Source: an uncultured Collinsella sp. (GTDB lineage Bacteria; Actinomycetota; Coriobacteriia; Coriobacteriales; Coriobacteriaceae). From it: a stretch of 49,972 nt of DNA. Position numbers and translations under genes: made by a program. This document shows, piece by piece, positions 18,402-26,251 of the stretch; the stretch's first letter is position 1, and every line of letters begins with the position of its first letter. The DNA is taken from assembly GCA_900554325.1 (NCBI GenBank), contig USHA01000005.1, forward strand, positions 1 to 49,972. Direction: 5' to 3'. The notes beneath the pieces are model-generated. The model made no database searches, was not told the DNA's origin, and saw only the letters and a program-made list of their open reading frames with translations.

Positions 18402-18776
18402 ATGTACGCAATCGTTAACACGGGCGGCAAGCAGTACAAGGTCGCCACCGACGATGTCATCACCGTCGAGAAGATCGAGGGCAATGAGGGCGACAAGGTC
18501 ACCCTGCCGGTTATCTTCCTCAACGATGGTAAGAAGATCGTCACCGATCCCGACAAGCTGGCCAAGGCCAAGGTTACCGCTCAGATCGTTGAGCAGTTCA
18601 AGGGCGAGAAGCAGCTGGTCTTCAAGTTCCACAAGCGCAAGCGCTATCGTCGTCTGAAGGGTCACCGTCAGCAGCTCACCAAGCTGAAGATCGTGAAGGT
18701 TCAGGCTACCTCCCGCGCCAAGAAGGCTGTCAAGGCAGAGGCTGAGGCTGTTGCCGAGGCTCCCGTCGCCGAGTAG
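18402..18776 (+). CDS. rplU: 50S ribosomal protein L21
   Basis: L21 is a 23S rRNA-binding protein of the large subunit. The 124-aa product starts MYAIVNTGGKQYKV and has the family core KFHKRKRYRRLKGHRQ. A short Ala/Glu-rich tail (about 20 residues) extends the C-terminus. I chose the ATG at 18402 (GAAGGGC upstream) over an in-frame ATG at 18381, which would add seven non-homologous residues. rpmA follows without the ysxB gene often found between them in Firmicutes. Confidence 0.96.
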   Translation: MYAIVNTGGKQYKVATDDVITVEKIEGNEGDKVTLPVIFLNDGKKIVTDPDKLAKAKVTAQIVEQFKGEKQLVFKFHKRKRYRRLKGHRQQLTKLKIVKVQATSRAKKAVKAEAEAVAEAPVAE

Positions 18777-18809
18777 ATTACACTCGTAACGAAAGAGTAG
18801 GTATACACA

Positions 18810-19067
18810 ATGGCACACAAAAAAGGACTCGGTTCCTCCCGTAATGGCCGTGACTCCCGCGGTCAGCGCCTTGGCACGAAGCGCTATGCCGGCCAGACGG
18901 TAACCACGGGCACGATTCTCGTCCGTCAGCACGGCACGCACATCCACCCGGGTGAGAACGTTGGCCGTGGTAAGGACGACACGCTGTTCGCGCTGGTCGA
19001 CGGTACCGTTGAGTTCCACAAGGGTATCAAGCACAGGGTCAGCGTACGCCCGCTCGCGAACGCGTAA
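18810..19067 (+). CDS. rpmA: 50S ribosomal protein L27
   Basis: L27 reaches the peptidyl transferase centre with its N-terminus. The 85-aa product begins MAHKKGLGSSRNGRDS, with no cleavable N-terminal extension of the Firmicutes type. It has the full core through GRGKDDTLFALVDG. It is co-transcribed with rplU, 33 nt downstream. Confidence 0.97.
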   Translation: MAHKKGLGSSRNGRDSRGQRLGTKRYAGQTVTTGTILVRQHGTHIHPGENVGRGKDDTLFALVDGTVEFHKGIKHRVSVRPLANA

Positions 19068-19092
19068 TTCACCCTTCATAGAGCACATATGT

Positions 19093-19136
19093 GGGAGGCA
19101 CTTGAGTTTTAGGATTCAAGGGTCTCCCTCTTTTTT
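19093..19136 (+). terminator. Terminator between rpmA and obg
   Basis: An outer stem, GGGAG with CTCCC, encloses a second stem, CTTGA with TCAAG; TCTTTTTT follows. The tail ends 2 nt before the obg ribosome site, so obg needs readthrough or an internal promoter. Confidence 0.7.
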
Positions 19137-19152
19137 GTAGGAGGCGATTCTG

Positions 19153-20619
19153 TTGTCACAGTTCACCGATATCAGCCGCATTAACGTGTGCGGCGGCGAC
19201 GGCGGAGCCGGATGCATGTCGTTTAGGCGCGAGGCATTTGTCCCCAAGGGCGGCCCCGATGGCGGCGACGGCGGTCGTGGCGGCAATGTCGTCATCCAGG
19301 CCGATGCTCAGCTGTCTTCGCTGATCGATTACCGCTTTAAGCATCACTTTCGCGCCGAGCGCGGCACGCACGGGCAGGGTGCCCGTCGTAACGGCAAGAG
19401 CGGCGAGGACCTGATTCTCAAGGTCCCTATGGGTACCGTGGTGCGCGAGCTCGACCCCGAGACGCAGACCCCGATGTTCGAGATTGCCGATCTGGTGCAT
19501 GATGGCGAGCGCGTTGTCGTGGCCCCTGGTGGCGCCGGTGGTCTCGGCAATACGCACTTTGTGACGTCGGTGCGCCGCGCGCCCGCGTTCGCCCAGCTGG
19601 GCGAGCCGGCCGAGGAGCACTGGATTGAGCTCGAGATGAAGCTCATGGCCGATGCCGCGCTTGTGGGCTTTCCCTCGGTGGGTAAGTCATCGCTCATTGC
19701 GCGCATGAGTGCCGCCCGCCCCAAGATTGCTGACTACCCGTTTACCACGCTCGTGCCGAACCTCGGCATGGTGCGTGCCGGTGAATATTCTTACGTCGTT
19801 GCCGACGTCCCCGGTCTCATCGAGGGCGCGAGCGAGGGCCGTGGCCTGGGTCACCAGTTCCTGCGCCACATTGAGCGTACGGCACTCATCATGCACGTCG
19901 TCGATATGACGGGTGGTTTTGAGGATCGCGATCCGGTCGAGGACTATCGCATCATCAACCGCGAGCTCGAGCAGTATGGCGCCGAGCTTTCGGAGCGTCC
20001 GCAGATCGTCGTTGCCAACAAGTGTGATGCGCCGGGCACGGCCGACAAGATTGCCGACCTTAAGCGTGCGGCGCTCGACGATGGCCATATGTTCTTTGCC
20101 GTGTCTGCTGTTACGGGCGCCGGCCTCAACACGCTGATGCTTGCCGTGGGCGAGCAGGTGGCTAAGCTTCGCGCCGAGCTGGCGGTCTCTGACGAGCCGG
20201 TCGATCTGCGCGACGAGGAGTGGGAGCGTCGCCGCCTGCAGCGCGAGAAGCGTTTCCGCATTGTCCAGGAAGAGCCCGGTGCCTTCCGCGTGGTCGGTCG
20301 TGCCATCGAGCGCATGGTCATCCAGACCGACTGGGAAAACGAGGAAGCCGTCATTTACCTGCAGCATAAGTTTGCGCGTATGGGTGTTGACGACGCGCTC
20401 GAGAAGGCCGGTTGCCGTGCGGGCGACGAGGTCCGCATTTGCCAGCGCGCTTTTGACTTTGAGGGCGCCGAGGACTTCTCGGAGTACGAGGACGAGCTCG
20501 AGGATGCAGACGTTGAGGTTATTGACGTAGCGGCCGAGGGTGCGGACGTGGCTGATGCCACCGAGGGCTCCGAAGGCACTACCGAAGTCGACGTTGTTGA
20601 GACCCCGGAGGGCGAGTAG
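19153..20619 (+). CDS. obg: Obg family GTPase (ribosome assembly, stringent response)
   Basis: Obg (CgtA) is an essential 50S-associated GTPase. The 488-aa product has the glycine-rich Obg fold (about 1-158). The G domain carries the P-loop GFPSVGKSS, the switch DYPFTTLVPNLG, the G3 DVPGLIEGA and NKCD. An OCT domain (about 350-430) precedes an acidic C-terminal tail of about 50 residues. The start is TTG 19153 with AGGAGG eight bases upstream. The order rplU-rpmA-obg-nadD is conserved across many bacteria. Confidence 0.96.
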   Translation: MSQFTDISRINVCGGDGGAGCMSFRREAFVPKGGPDGGDGGRGGNVVIQADAQLSSLIDYRFKHHFRAERGTHGQGARRNGKSGEDLILKVPMGTVVRELDPETQTPMFEIADLVHDGERVVVAPGGAGGLGNTHFVTSVRRAPAFAQLGEPAEEHWIELEMKLMADAALVGFPSVGKSSLIARMSAARPKIADYPFTTLVPNLGMVRAGEYSYVVADVPGLIEGASEGRGLGHQFLRHIERTALIMHVVDMTGGFEDRDPVEDYRIINRELEQYGAELSERPQIVVANKCDAPGTADKIADLKRAALDDGHMFFAVSAVTGAGLNTLMLAVGEQVAKLRAELAVSDEPVDLRDEEWERRRLQREKRFRIVQEEPGAFRVVGRAIERMVIQTDWENEEAVIYLQHKFARMGVDDALEKAGCRAGDEVRICQRAFDFEGAEDFSEYEDELEDADVEVIDVAAEGADVADATEGSEGTTEVDVVETPEGE

Positions 20620-20622
20620 GCC

Positions 20623-21300
20623 ATGTCGCTGCGAGGTGGAATCGGATTGCCCGAGCTGCCCATCAAGGATGGGCATGAGTTTCGGCTTGGCATTATGGGC
20701 GGCACCTTTGACCCGATTCATTACGGGCACTTGGTTACCGCCGAGCAGGCTCGCGAATCGCTCGACTTGGACGCTGTGCTTTTTATGCCGGCCGGCTCTC
20801 CCGCCTTTAAGCTTGACAAACCGGTGACGCCTGCTGAGGACCGTTATGCCATGACGGTCCTCGCCACTGCTGCGAACCCGGCCTTTTTGGCAAGCCGCTT
20901 CGAGATAGATCGTGCCGGTGTCACCTATACAGCCGATACGCTACATGCCCTTCGCGAGTTTTACCCGCCACAGGTGAAGCTTTACTTTATTACGGGTGCC
21001 GATGCGATTATCGATATTGTGACCTGGCACAATGCTGATGAGATTGCCGAACTGGCAACCTTTATTGCTGCGACACGACCCGGCTTTGACATCGATACGG
21101 CCCGGGCGCGAATTAAGGAATCGGGGCTGCCATTCGACGTGCGTTATATTCAGATTCCGGCGCTGGCGATCAGCTCGACGAACATTCGTAAGCGAGTTGC
21201 CCGCGGCATGAGCGTGCGCTATCTTACGAGCGAATCTGTGCTCGGCTATATCCGTAAACGCGGTCTGTATGCCGATCTTGGGCAAGACGATTTTGATTGA
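20623..21300 (+). CDS. nadD: Nicotinate-nucleotide adenylyltransferase
   Basis: NadD adenylates nicotinate mononucleotide in NAD synthesis. The 225-aa product has the nucleotidyltransferase motif GIMGGTFDPIHYGHL near residues 23-37 and the C-terminal SSTNIRKRVARG for ATP binding. The first 22 residues before the first strand are an unusual N-terminal extension; no later start codon fits better. It starts 3 nt after obg. Confidence 0.94.
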   Translation: MSLRGGIGLPELPIKDGHEFRLGIMGGTFDPIHYGHLVTAEQARESLDLDAVLFMPAGSPAFKLDKPVTPAEDRYAMTVLATAANPAFLASRFEIDRAGVTYTADTLHALREFYPPQVKLYFITGADAIIDIVTWHNADEIAELATFIAATRPGFDIDTARARIKESGLPFDVRYIQIPALAISSTNIRKRVARGMSVRYLTSESVLGYIRKRGLYADLGQDDFD

Positions 21301-21312
21301 TGGGGGAGAACG

Positions 21313-21921
21313 TTGTCGGTAGAAGATCAGTTTGAGGGCGATGAGCGTGCGCTCTTGACGCGTATCCACGAGTTGCTCGATGTGCGCATGAAGGATAAGC
21401 GTAAGCGCTACGTGCATTCGCTCGGGGTTGCCGAGACGGCGTTGCACCTAGCCGAGGTGTACGGTGTCGACCGCTTTGATGCCGCTGCCGCCGGCCTGAT
21501 CCATGACTGGGACAAGGTGCTCTCCGACGACGAGCTGGTCACGCGCGCTCTGCATTACGGCATTAAGATTGCCGGCTCTCCGTCTGCCGCGACGCCGCTT
21601 TTGCATGGCCCGGTTGCCGCCTATGAGCTTCCGCAGCTTTTTCCCGATCTGTCTCCGGCAGTCTTTCAGGCTGTCGACCGTCACACCGTGGGCGCTTGCG
21701 ACATGACGCCGCTCGATATGGTGGTCTTTGTTGCCGATGCCATCGAACCCAACCGCCACGGTGACTATGCCCATGCGCTGCGCAAGATGGTGGGGAAGTC
21801 CTCGCTCGACGAGTTGTTCTTCTCCTGTTTTGCGCAGGGTCTGGTCTATGTGATCCAGTCCGGGCGTTATCTTTATCCCACGGCTATTACGATTTACAAC
21901 CATTACGCCCAGCTGCGCTAG
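21313..21921 (+). CDS. yqeK: HD-domain hydrolase, YqeK family (Ap4A hydrolase-like)
   Basis: YqeK proteins symmetrically cleave diadenosine tetraphosphate to ADP. The 202-aa product has the HD-type metal ligands in RYVHSLGVAETALHLA (about 37-52), AGLIHDWDK (about 64-72) and LLHGPVAAYEL. nadD-yqeK-rsfS adjacency is typical. The start is TTG 21313 with GGGGGAG upstream. Confidence 0.88.
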   Translation: MSVEDQFEGDERALLTRIHELLDVRMKDKRKRYVHSLGVAETALHLAEVYGVDRFDAAAAGLIHDWDKVLSDDELVTRALHYGIKIAGSPSAATPLLHGPVAAYELPQLFPDLSPAVFQAVDRHTVGACDMTPLDMVVFVADAIEPNRHGDYAHALRKMVGKSSLDELFFSCFAQGLVYVIQSGRYLYPTAITIYNHYAQLR

Positions 21922-21948
21922 CTTGGGCTGTCTAGAAAGAGGTATTCC

Positions 21949-22404
21949 ATGGCCGATGAGACCATGACCGACGAGCAGATTCTTAAGGCTGTGGAGCACA
22001 AGAGTTTCGTTGCCACGTCCGACCGTACTGCCGCCTCGCTGTCCGCGAGCGGTGTCGCCGCCGAGGATGTCGCCCGCGCTGCCGCACAAGCCGCCTACGA
22101 CAAGAAGGGCGAGGACGTTCAGGTGCTCGACCTGACCGAGCTCTCCGACGTGTGCGACTACTTTGTCCTTGCTACCGGCACCAACAACCGCCAGGTTGAT
22201 TCGATCGTCGATGAAATTGAGGAGAAGGTCGCCGAGGCTTGCGGCGAGCATCCGTTCTCCATCGAGGGCCGCGAGCAGAAGACTTGGATGCTCATGGACT
22301 ACGGTTCGGTTGTCGTCCACGTCTTCACTCCCGAAGCCCGCGACTTCTACCGCCTCGAAAAGCTCTGGGGCGACGCTCCCCAACTTCCCCTCGACCTCCT
22401 CTAG
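21949..22404 (+). CDS. rsfS: Ribosomal silencing factor RsfS
   Basis: RsfS binds L14 and blocks subunit joining when nutrients are scarce. The 151-aa product has a non-conserved N-terminal extension of about 45 residues before the RsfS domain. Its motifs are DVCDYFVLATGTNNRQVDSI and the C-terminal WMLMDYGSVVVHVFTPEARD. It ends the obg-nadD-yqeK-rsfS run before a strong terminator. Confidence 0.94.
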   Translation: MADETMTDEQILKAVEHKSFVATSDRTAASLSASGVAAEDVARAAAQAAYDKKGEDVQVLDLTELSDVCDYFVLATGTNNRQVDSIVDEIEEKVAEACGEHPFSIEGREQKTWMLMDYGSVVVHVFTPEARDFYRLEKLWGDAPQLPLDLL

Positions 22405-22406
22405 GG

Positions 22407-22450
22407 TTTTATTTGGGCCGGTGCTTTTTTAGCTACCCTCTACCGTTCGC
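22407..22450 (+). repeat. RAYT-type palindromic repeat, copy R1 (degenerate)
   Basis: This reads ATTTGGG-N3-GGTGCTTTTTTAGCTAC and then TACCGTTCGC. It matches the consensus of the other copies (AATTTGGGACGGGGCTATTTTAGCTACC) with several changes. It starts directly after rsfS and leads into the terminator stem. Confidence 0.6.
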
Positions 22451-22490
22451 CGGGCAGTTGCGGCTTTCCGCAGCTGCCCGGCTTTCTTTT
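22449..22490 (+). terminator. Terminator of the obg-nadD-yqeK-rsfS operon
   Basis: A 15-bp stem with one G-U pair (22449-22463 with 22468-22482, loop CTTT) is followed by TTTCTTTT. It is the strongest intrinsic terminator in this part of the window. Confidence 0.9.
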
Positions 22491-22494
22491 GCTC

Positions 22495-22547
22495 AAAAGT
22501 AGTTAATTTGGGAGGGGGCTTTTTTAGCTACTACATACCGTTCGCCG
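22495..22547 (+). repeat. RAYT-type palindromic repeat, copy R2
   Basis: GTAGTTAATTTGGGAGGGGG, then CTTTTTTAGCTAC and TACCGTTCGCCG. It repeats the layout of R1, including the downstream CCGTTCGC stretch. It lies 85 nt upstream of the RAYT start codon. Confidence 0.8.
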
Positions 22548-22632
22548 AACGATGTGATTTGTCGCCCGCATCATGGTTTTTTCGCCTTCAGCTCGGGTAA
22601 CGTATTTGTTATCTGCAAAGGAGGAGATGCGT

Positions 22633-23382
22633 ATGACTCGGACCGCGCGAGAGATCTCTGTGTATGGCTTTTACCATGTCGTCCAAAAGGGCTGTGGCGA
22701 TCAGCTTATATTTGAGGATACTGAAGACCGGCTGTATTTAATTCGGCTGCTTGGTTCTAAATGTCGCAAGTTCGATGTCGATATTATTGCTTGGTGTCTT
22801 ATGGACAACCATATCCATTTGCTACTGGATGACGAGCATGTCCATCTAAGCGATTGCATGCATTCGATTACGACGGCATATGCCATGTACTTCAATGCCA
22901 AGACGGGGCGGAAGGGTCCGGTTTTCCAAGACCGATTTAAGAGCGTGCCGATTCTCGATGATGACCAGTTGCTTAATTGCGTGAGATACATTCACGACAA
23001 TCCCGCGAAGGCGCGGATTGGAACTGCTTCACTGTATCGATGGAGCAGCTTTAGTGAGTATATGGGCCATCCTTGCATCTGTAAGACTGATTGCGTGCTC
23101 AACTTGCTTGGCGACTCTCAAAGATTCTTTGCTTTTAGTACTTCTGGCGAACCTAATCGTTATTGCTTCCGTGATGGCGCTCATGTGAGTGACGCGGATG
23201 CGCTGGAGTTTGCGCAGGCGCTACTTAAGCCGTACGAGCCTCATCACCTTAAATCTTTGCCTAAAACCGTGCGCGATAACTACATTCGCGCGCTTAAGAG
23301 CGAGGGCTTTTCGATAAAGCAAATCGTGCGTCTCACGGGCATTGGCCATTGCACTATTCAAAAGGTCAAAGTCGAAAAGTAG
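22633..23382 (+). CDS. REP-associated tyrosine transposase (RAYT, IS200-like HUH family)
   Basis: RAYTs are single-copy relatives of the IS200/IS605 TnpA that nick and move REP-type palindromes. The 249-aa product has the HUH pair in MDNHIHLLL (His60 and His62) and the catalytic tyrosine in RYIHDNPAKA (Tyr119). A C-terminal helix-turn-helix-like segment (GFSIKQIVRLTGIGHCTIQ) ends it. I chose ATG 22633, eight bases after AGGAGG. Repeat copies lie on both sides, and the TAG stop is inside copy R3. Codon use is less GC-rich than the neighbours. The gene appears intact. Confidence 0.88.
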   Translation: MTRTAREISVYGFYHVVQKGCGDQLIFEDTEDRLYLIRLLGSKCRKFDVDIIAWCLMDNHIHLLLDDEHVHLSDCMHSITTAYAMYFNAKTGRKGPVFQDRFKSVPILDDDQLLNCVRYIHDNPAKARIGTASLYRWSSFSEYMGHPCICKTDCVLNLLGDSQRFFAFSTSGEPNRYCFRDGAHVSDADALEFAQALLKPYEPHHLKSLPKTVRDNYIRALKSEGFSIKQIVRLTGIGHCTIQKVKVEK

Positions 23383-23417
23383 CCAATTTGGGACGGGGCT
23401 ATTTTGACCACTTTTGG
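23375..23417 (+). repeat. RAYT-type repeat, copy R3 (contains the RAYT stop codon)
   Basis: AAAAGTAGCCAATTTGGGAC, then GGGGCTATTTTGACCAC. The TAG of GTAGCC is the stop codon of the transposase. Confidence 0.8.
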
Positions 23418-23429
23418 ATGTGCTGGCTT

Positions 23430-23543
23430 GGGGTAGCTAATTTGGGACGGGGTTAAAAAGACTGCTTTTGTCCGTGTAAAAGCAGGCAGTTTTCATCATG
23501 CGCAAAAGTAGTCTTTTTAGCCCCGTCCCAAATTAGCTACCCC
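23430..23543. repeat. Large inverted pair of RAYT-type repeats, R4 and R5
   Basis: R4 (23430-23470, plus) and R5 (23503-23543, minus) are 41-nt arms that pair along their full length with only two G-U positions. They surround a 32-nt loop. Each arm contains GTAGCTAATTTGGGACGGGG and then an AAAAAGACT-N-CTTTTG stretch. This is the layout of a BIME (paired REP) next to its transposase. Confidence 0.85.
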
Positions 23544-23577
23544 GTCTGTCAATCAGTCAAATCGTTCGCGCTATCAG

Positions 23578-23621
23578 CTGGGTAGCTAAAAGAGCCCCGT
23601 CCCAAAAAGACTACTTTTGTC
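23578..23621 (-). repeat. RAYT-type repeat, copy R6 (rearranged)
   Basis: On the minus strand it reads AAAAGTAGTCTTTTTGGGAC, then GGGGCTCTTTTAGCTACC. The segment TTCGCGCTATC just upstream also appears in the loop of copy R8, so more than the palindrome is shared. It ends 10 nt before the dinB stop. Confidence 0.75.
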
Positions 23622-23630
23622 CAAAAGCAA

Positions 23631-24884
23631 TTAATTGTTGAAGCGGGATTGGCGGCCGAAGGATAGGGCGGTGTCGCCGAATTTGTCTCGGACGGCGTCG
23701 ATGGCGACTGAGAGGTCGCGACGGTCGCTGGATTGGGCTCCGCGGTCGTCGACTTCGCAGAACAGGTCGGTCTGGATGCCGCCCTGATGGTCGAAGTCGC
23801 TCATGCCGATGCCCGCCAGGCGCACGTGCATGCCTTCTTGCCAGATATTGTCGAGCAGTTCGAGCGCCACTGCCACAAAGATGTTCTCGTCGTCGGTGGG
23901 GTGGGGAAGCCTGCGCTGTGCCGTGCGTCCGCTGCCATATGAGTATTTAAGTTTGAGCGTCACCGTGGCGCCCGTCAGCCCCTGGCGGCGCAGACGACGC
24001 CCGACCGACTCTCCCAGCAGCGCAATCGCTGCTTCGATATCCCCTCGCTCGGTCAAATCCTTCGCAAAGGTGCGCTCGTTGCTCACCGATTTAACCTCGC
24101 GTTCCTCGTCCAGGCTCGTGACCTCAGAAACCTCGAGCCCCAACGCACGCTGCCGCATACGCTCGCCATTCACGCCAAAGATCGCAGCCAGTGTGGACTC
24201 GGGCGCGCGCGAAAGCTCGCCGAGGGTGTAGATGCGCATGCGGCGCAGTCGCTCCTCGGCCGAGCGCCCGATGCCACTCATGGCAGATACCGGCAGCGCG
24301 GCCAAAAAGCGCTGCTCGGTTCCGGGGCGCACGATGGTCAGCCCAAACGGCTTATCCCGCTCGCTTGCGATTTTTGCGACCGTCTTGTTGCAGCCAACGC
24401 CAATGGAGCAGGTCACTCCCAGCCCTGTCACGCGGTCGCTTATACGCCGCGCAACCAGCAGCGGGTCTTCGGGCGCAAAGCGACCCGGTGTGATATCGAT
24501 AAAGGCTTCGTCGATGGATACGCGCTCGACGCGCGGGGTCTCGTCGGCGAGAATCGCCATGACCTGCGCGCTCACCTCGCGGTAGCGATCAAAGTGTCCG
24601 TGCGTCCAAATGGCCTGCGGGCACAGGCGCCGCGCCTCGGCCGAGGCCATGGCAGAATGCACGCCAAAGCGACGTGCCTCGTAGGAGCAGGTCGATACGA
24701 CACCACGCGAATCGGCGTCTCCGCCCACAATGAGCGGCTTGCCGCGCCACTCGGGATGATCGAGCATCTCCACGCTCGCAAAAAATGCATCGAGGTCCAT
24801 CAGGCCCACCGCCGGACCCGTCCAGGGCGGCGGCGTGACGCCCGCAGCATCCTCATAACCGTATGTATGTTCGCGTCTTTCCAT
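23631..24884 (-). CDS. dinB: DNA polymerase IV (Y-family)
   Basis: Pol IV is an error-prone translesion polymerase. The 417-aa product has the catalytic MDLDAFFASVE near residue 29 and the second acidic motif SIDEAFID near residue 122. The little-finger region follows. The C-terminal part lacks a clear QxLF-type clamp-binding end; it finishes LSFGRQSRFNN. Its 3' end abuts the repeat nest. It is divergent from rpsP, with about 200 nt between the two starts. Confidence 0.93.
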   Translation of the reverse strand: MERREHTYGYEDAAGVTPPPWTGPAVGLMDLDAFFASVEMLDHPEWRGKPLIVGGDADSRGVVSTCSYEARRFGVHSAMASAEARRLCPQAIWTHGHFDRYREVSAQVMAILADETPRVERVSIDEAFIDITPGRFAPEDPLLVARRISDRVTGLGVTCSIGVGCNKTVAKIASERDKPFGLTIVRPGTEQRFLAALPVSAMSGIGRSAEERLRRMRIYTLGELSRAPESTLAAIFGVNGERMRQRALGLEVSEVTSLDEEREVKSVSNERTFAKDLTERGDIEAAIALLGESVGRRLRRQGLTGATVTLKLKYSYGSGRTAQRRLPHPTDDENIFVAVALELLDNIWQEGMHVRLAGIGMSDFDHQGGIQTDLFCEVDDRGAQSSDRRDLSVAIDAVRDKFGDTALSFGRQSRFNN

Positions 24885-25000
24885 GTCATGAGTATACCGC
24901 GCAGCTCATGTGGGGTGCGTGGATGTGCTTGCAAATCGCGAATTCTTGTCTAAGATATGGATTTGCCCTCGACTACACCGAAGAAGTTGGTCTCACGGAC

Positions 25001-25029
25001 TTCACCTGCCCGCGTCGATGGCGTATTAT
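25001..25029 (+). promoter_or_regulatory. Possible promoter of the rpsP operon
   Basis: TTCACC and TATTAT are separated by 17 nt; the -10 ends 56 nt before the rpsP start. An alternative pair, TTGCAA (24929) and TAAGAT (24951) with a 16-nt spacer, lies further upstream. Confidence 0.45.
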
Positions 25030-25085
25030 GTTCAACTGTTTGTTTGTAGTTGCAGCCTAAAGCTGCTTGGTTGGAGGAGTTTCCT

Positions 25086-25427
25086 TTGGCAGTCAAGATT
25101 CGCCTTGCTCGTCACGGCGCTAAGAAGCGTCCGTACTACCGTGTCGTCGTCGCCGATTCCCGCGCCCCGCGTGACGGTCGTATCATCGAGGAGGTTGGCC
25201 GCTACAACCCGATGACCGCCCCCAAGACCATCAACCTCGACCTCGAGAAGATCGCCGACTGGCAGTCCAAGGGCGCTCAGCTCACCGACGCCGTCGCCGC
25301 TCTGGTCAAGGCCGCCAACGAGGGCGAGAAGACCGAGACCGTCGTCAAGAAGTCCAAGAAGCAGCTCGCCAAAGAGGCCGAGGCCGCTAAGGCTGCCGCC
25401 GAGGCCGCTGAGGGCGCCGAGGAGTAA
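25086..25427 (+). CDS. rpsP: 30S ribosomal protein S16
   Basis: The 113-aa product starts with the S16 core (L)AVKIRLARHGAKKRPYYRVVVADSR. It ends with an Ala/Glu/Lys-rich tail of about 35 residues, common in actinobacterial S16. The start is TTG 25086 after GGAGGAG; an upstream in-frame ATG would add 12 non-homologous residues. It is first in rpsP-khpA-rimM-trmD-lepB. Confidence 0.95.
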   Translation: MAVKIRLARHGAKKRPYYRVVVADSRAPRDGRIIEEVGRYNPMTAPKTINLDLEKIADWQSKGAQLTDAVAALVKAANEGEKTETVVKKSKKQLAKEAEAAKAAAEAAEGAEE

Positions 25428-25430
25428 ATC

Positions 25431-25715
25431 GTGCCTGAGGTTGACGCTGCACAGCTCGAGGGTGAGGCAATGCTCTCAGATCGCATCGCCGATCTCGTCG
25501 AATATCTCGTTGTTCAGATCGTCGACGACCCGGATTCCGTGAGCCTTGAGGTCATCGATGGTGACGACGCCTCCACGATTGAGGTCTCGGTTGCCGAGGA
25601 TGACGTCGCTAAGGTCATCGGCCGTCGTGGCCGTACCATCAAGGCCATTCGCACGCTCGCCCGTGCACTGGCCGCTCGCCTCGACACTGCTGTCGAGGTA
25701 GAGGTTCTGGGCTAG
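25431..25715 (+). CDS. khpA: KH-domain RNA-binding protein KhpA
   Basis: KhpA is a small KH protein that works with KhpB in RNA regulation and cell elongation in Gram-positives. The 94-aa product has the KH signature VIGRRGRTIKAIRTLARA near residues 63-80. The start is GTG 25431 (GAGGAG seven bases upstream). An in-frame ATG at 25470 would give the more usual length of about 81 aa. The position between rpsP and rimM is standard. Confidence 0.9.
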   Translation: MPEVDAAQLEGEAMLSDRIADLVEYLVVQIVDDPDSVSLEVIDGDDASTIEVSVAEDDVAKVIGRRGRTIKAIRTLARALAARLDTAVEVEVLG

Positions 25716-25719
25716 GACC

Positions 25720-26241
25720 TTGAGGTCCCAGTACAAAAACATCGCCCGTGTGGTCAAACCGCACGGAAGGAAGGGGGAGGTCCTCGCGCAGCCGCTGCGG
25801 GGGCTTCCTTCTGTATTGGAGCCGGGTATGCGTGTCGCCTTGACGCCGCCGGCGCTCAAGCGCGACCGTTTTTGCACGGTCGTATCCGTCACCGATACGG
25901 GCGATGGCGATCTGGTCTTGTTTGAGGGCATAGACGACTTGACGGCCGCCGAGCGCATCACCGGATGCTATGTGCTGGCCAATCGTGACGACTTTGAGCT
26001 CGATTCGCTCGACGCCGCCTATACCGACCTCATGGGTCGCGAGGTGGTCGACGAGCGCTTTGGGTCGCTCGGCACGATTGTCGAGATCATGTCGACGCCC
26101 GCCAACGATGTTTGGGTTGTCGAGGGCGATCGGTACGGCGAGGTGCTGATTCCCGTGATCGAGCAGGTTGTGCTCGATCTTCCCGACACAGGAACAATTT
26201 CCGTCCACGTTATGGACGGCTTGATCGATATGGACAAGTAG
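25720..26241 (+). CDS. rimM: Ribosome maturation factor RimM
   Basis: RimM assists 30S head assembly through S19. The 173-aa product has the N-terminal YKNIARVVKPHGRKGEV and a C-terminal PRC-barrel with VWVVEGDRYGEVLIPVIEQVV. The start is TTG 25720, which lies within a small GGACC-TTGA-GGTCC palindrome that could mask it. No better start exists. Confidence 0.92.
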   Translation: MRSQYKNIARVVKPHGRKGEVLAQPLRGLPSVLEPGMRVALTPPALKRDRFCTVVSVTDTGDGDLVLFEGIDDLTAAERITGCYVLANRDDFELDSLDAAYTDLMGREVVDERFGSLGTIVEIMSTPANDVWVVEGDRYGEVLIPVIEQVVLDLPDTGTISVHVMDGLIDMDK

Positions 26242-26251
26242 GGAGGACAGC

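Noticed and set aside
22407..23621. CRISPR array
   Set aside because: The repeats are irregularly spaced, occur in both orientations and carry palindromes, and there are no cas genes; they fit RAYT/REP elements.
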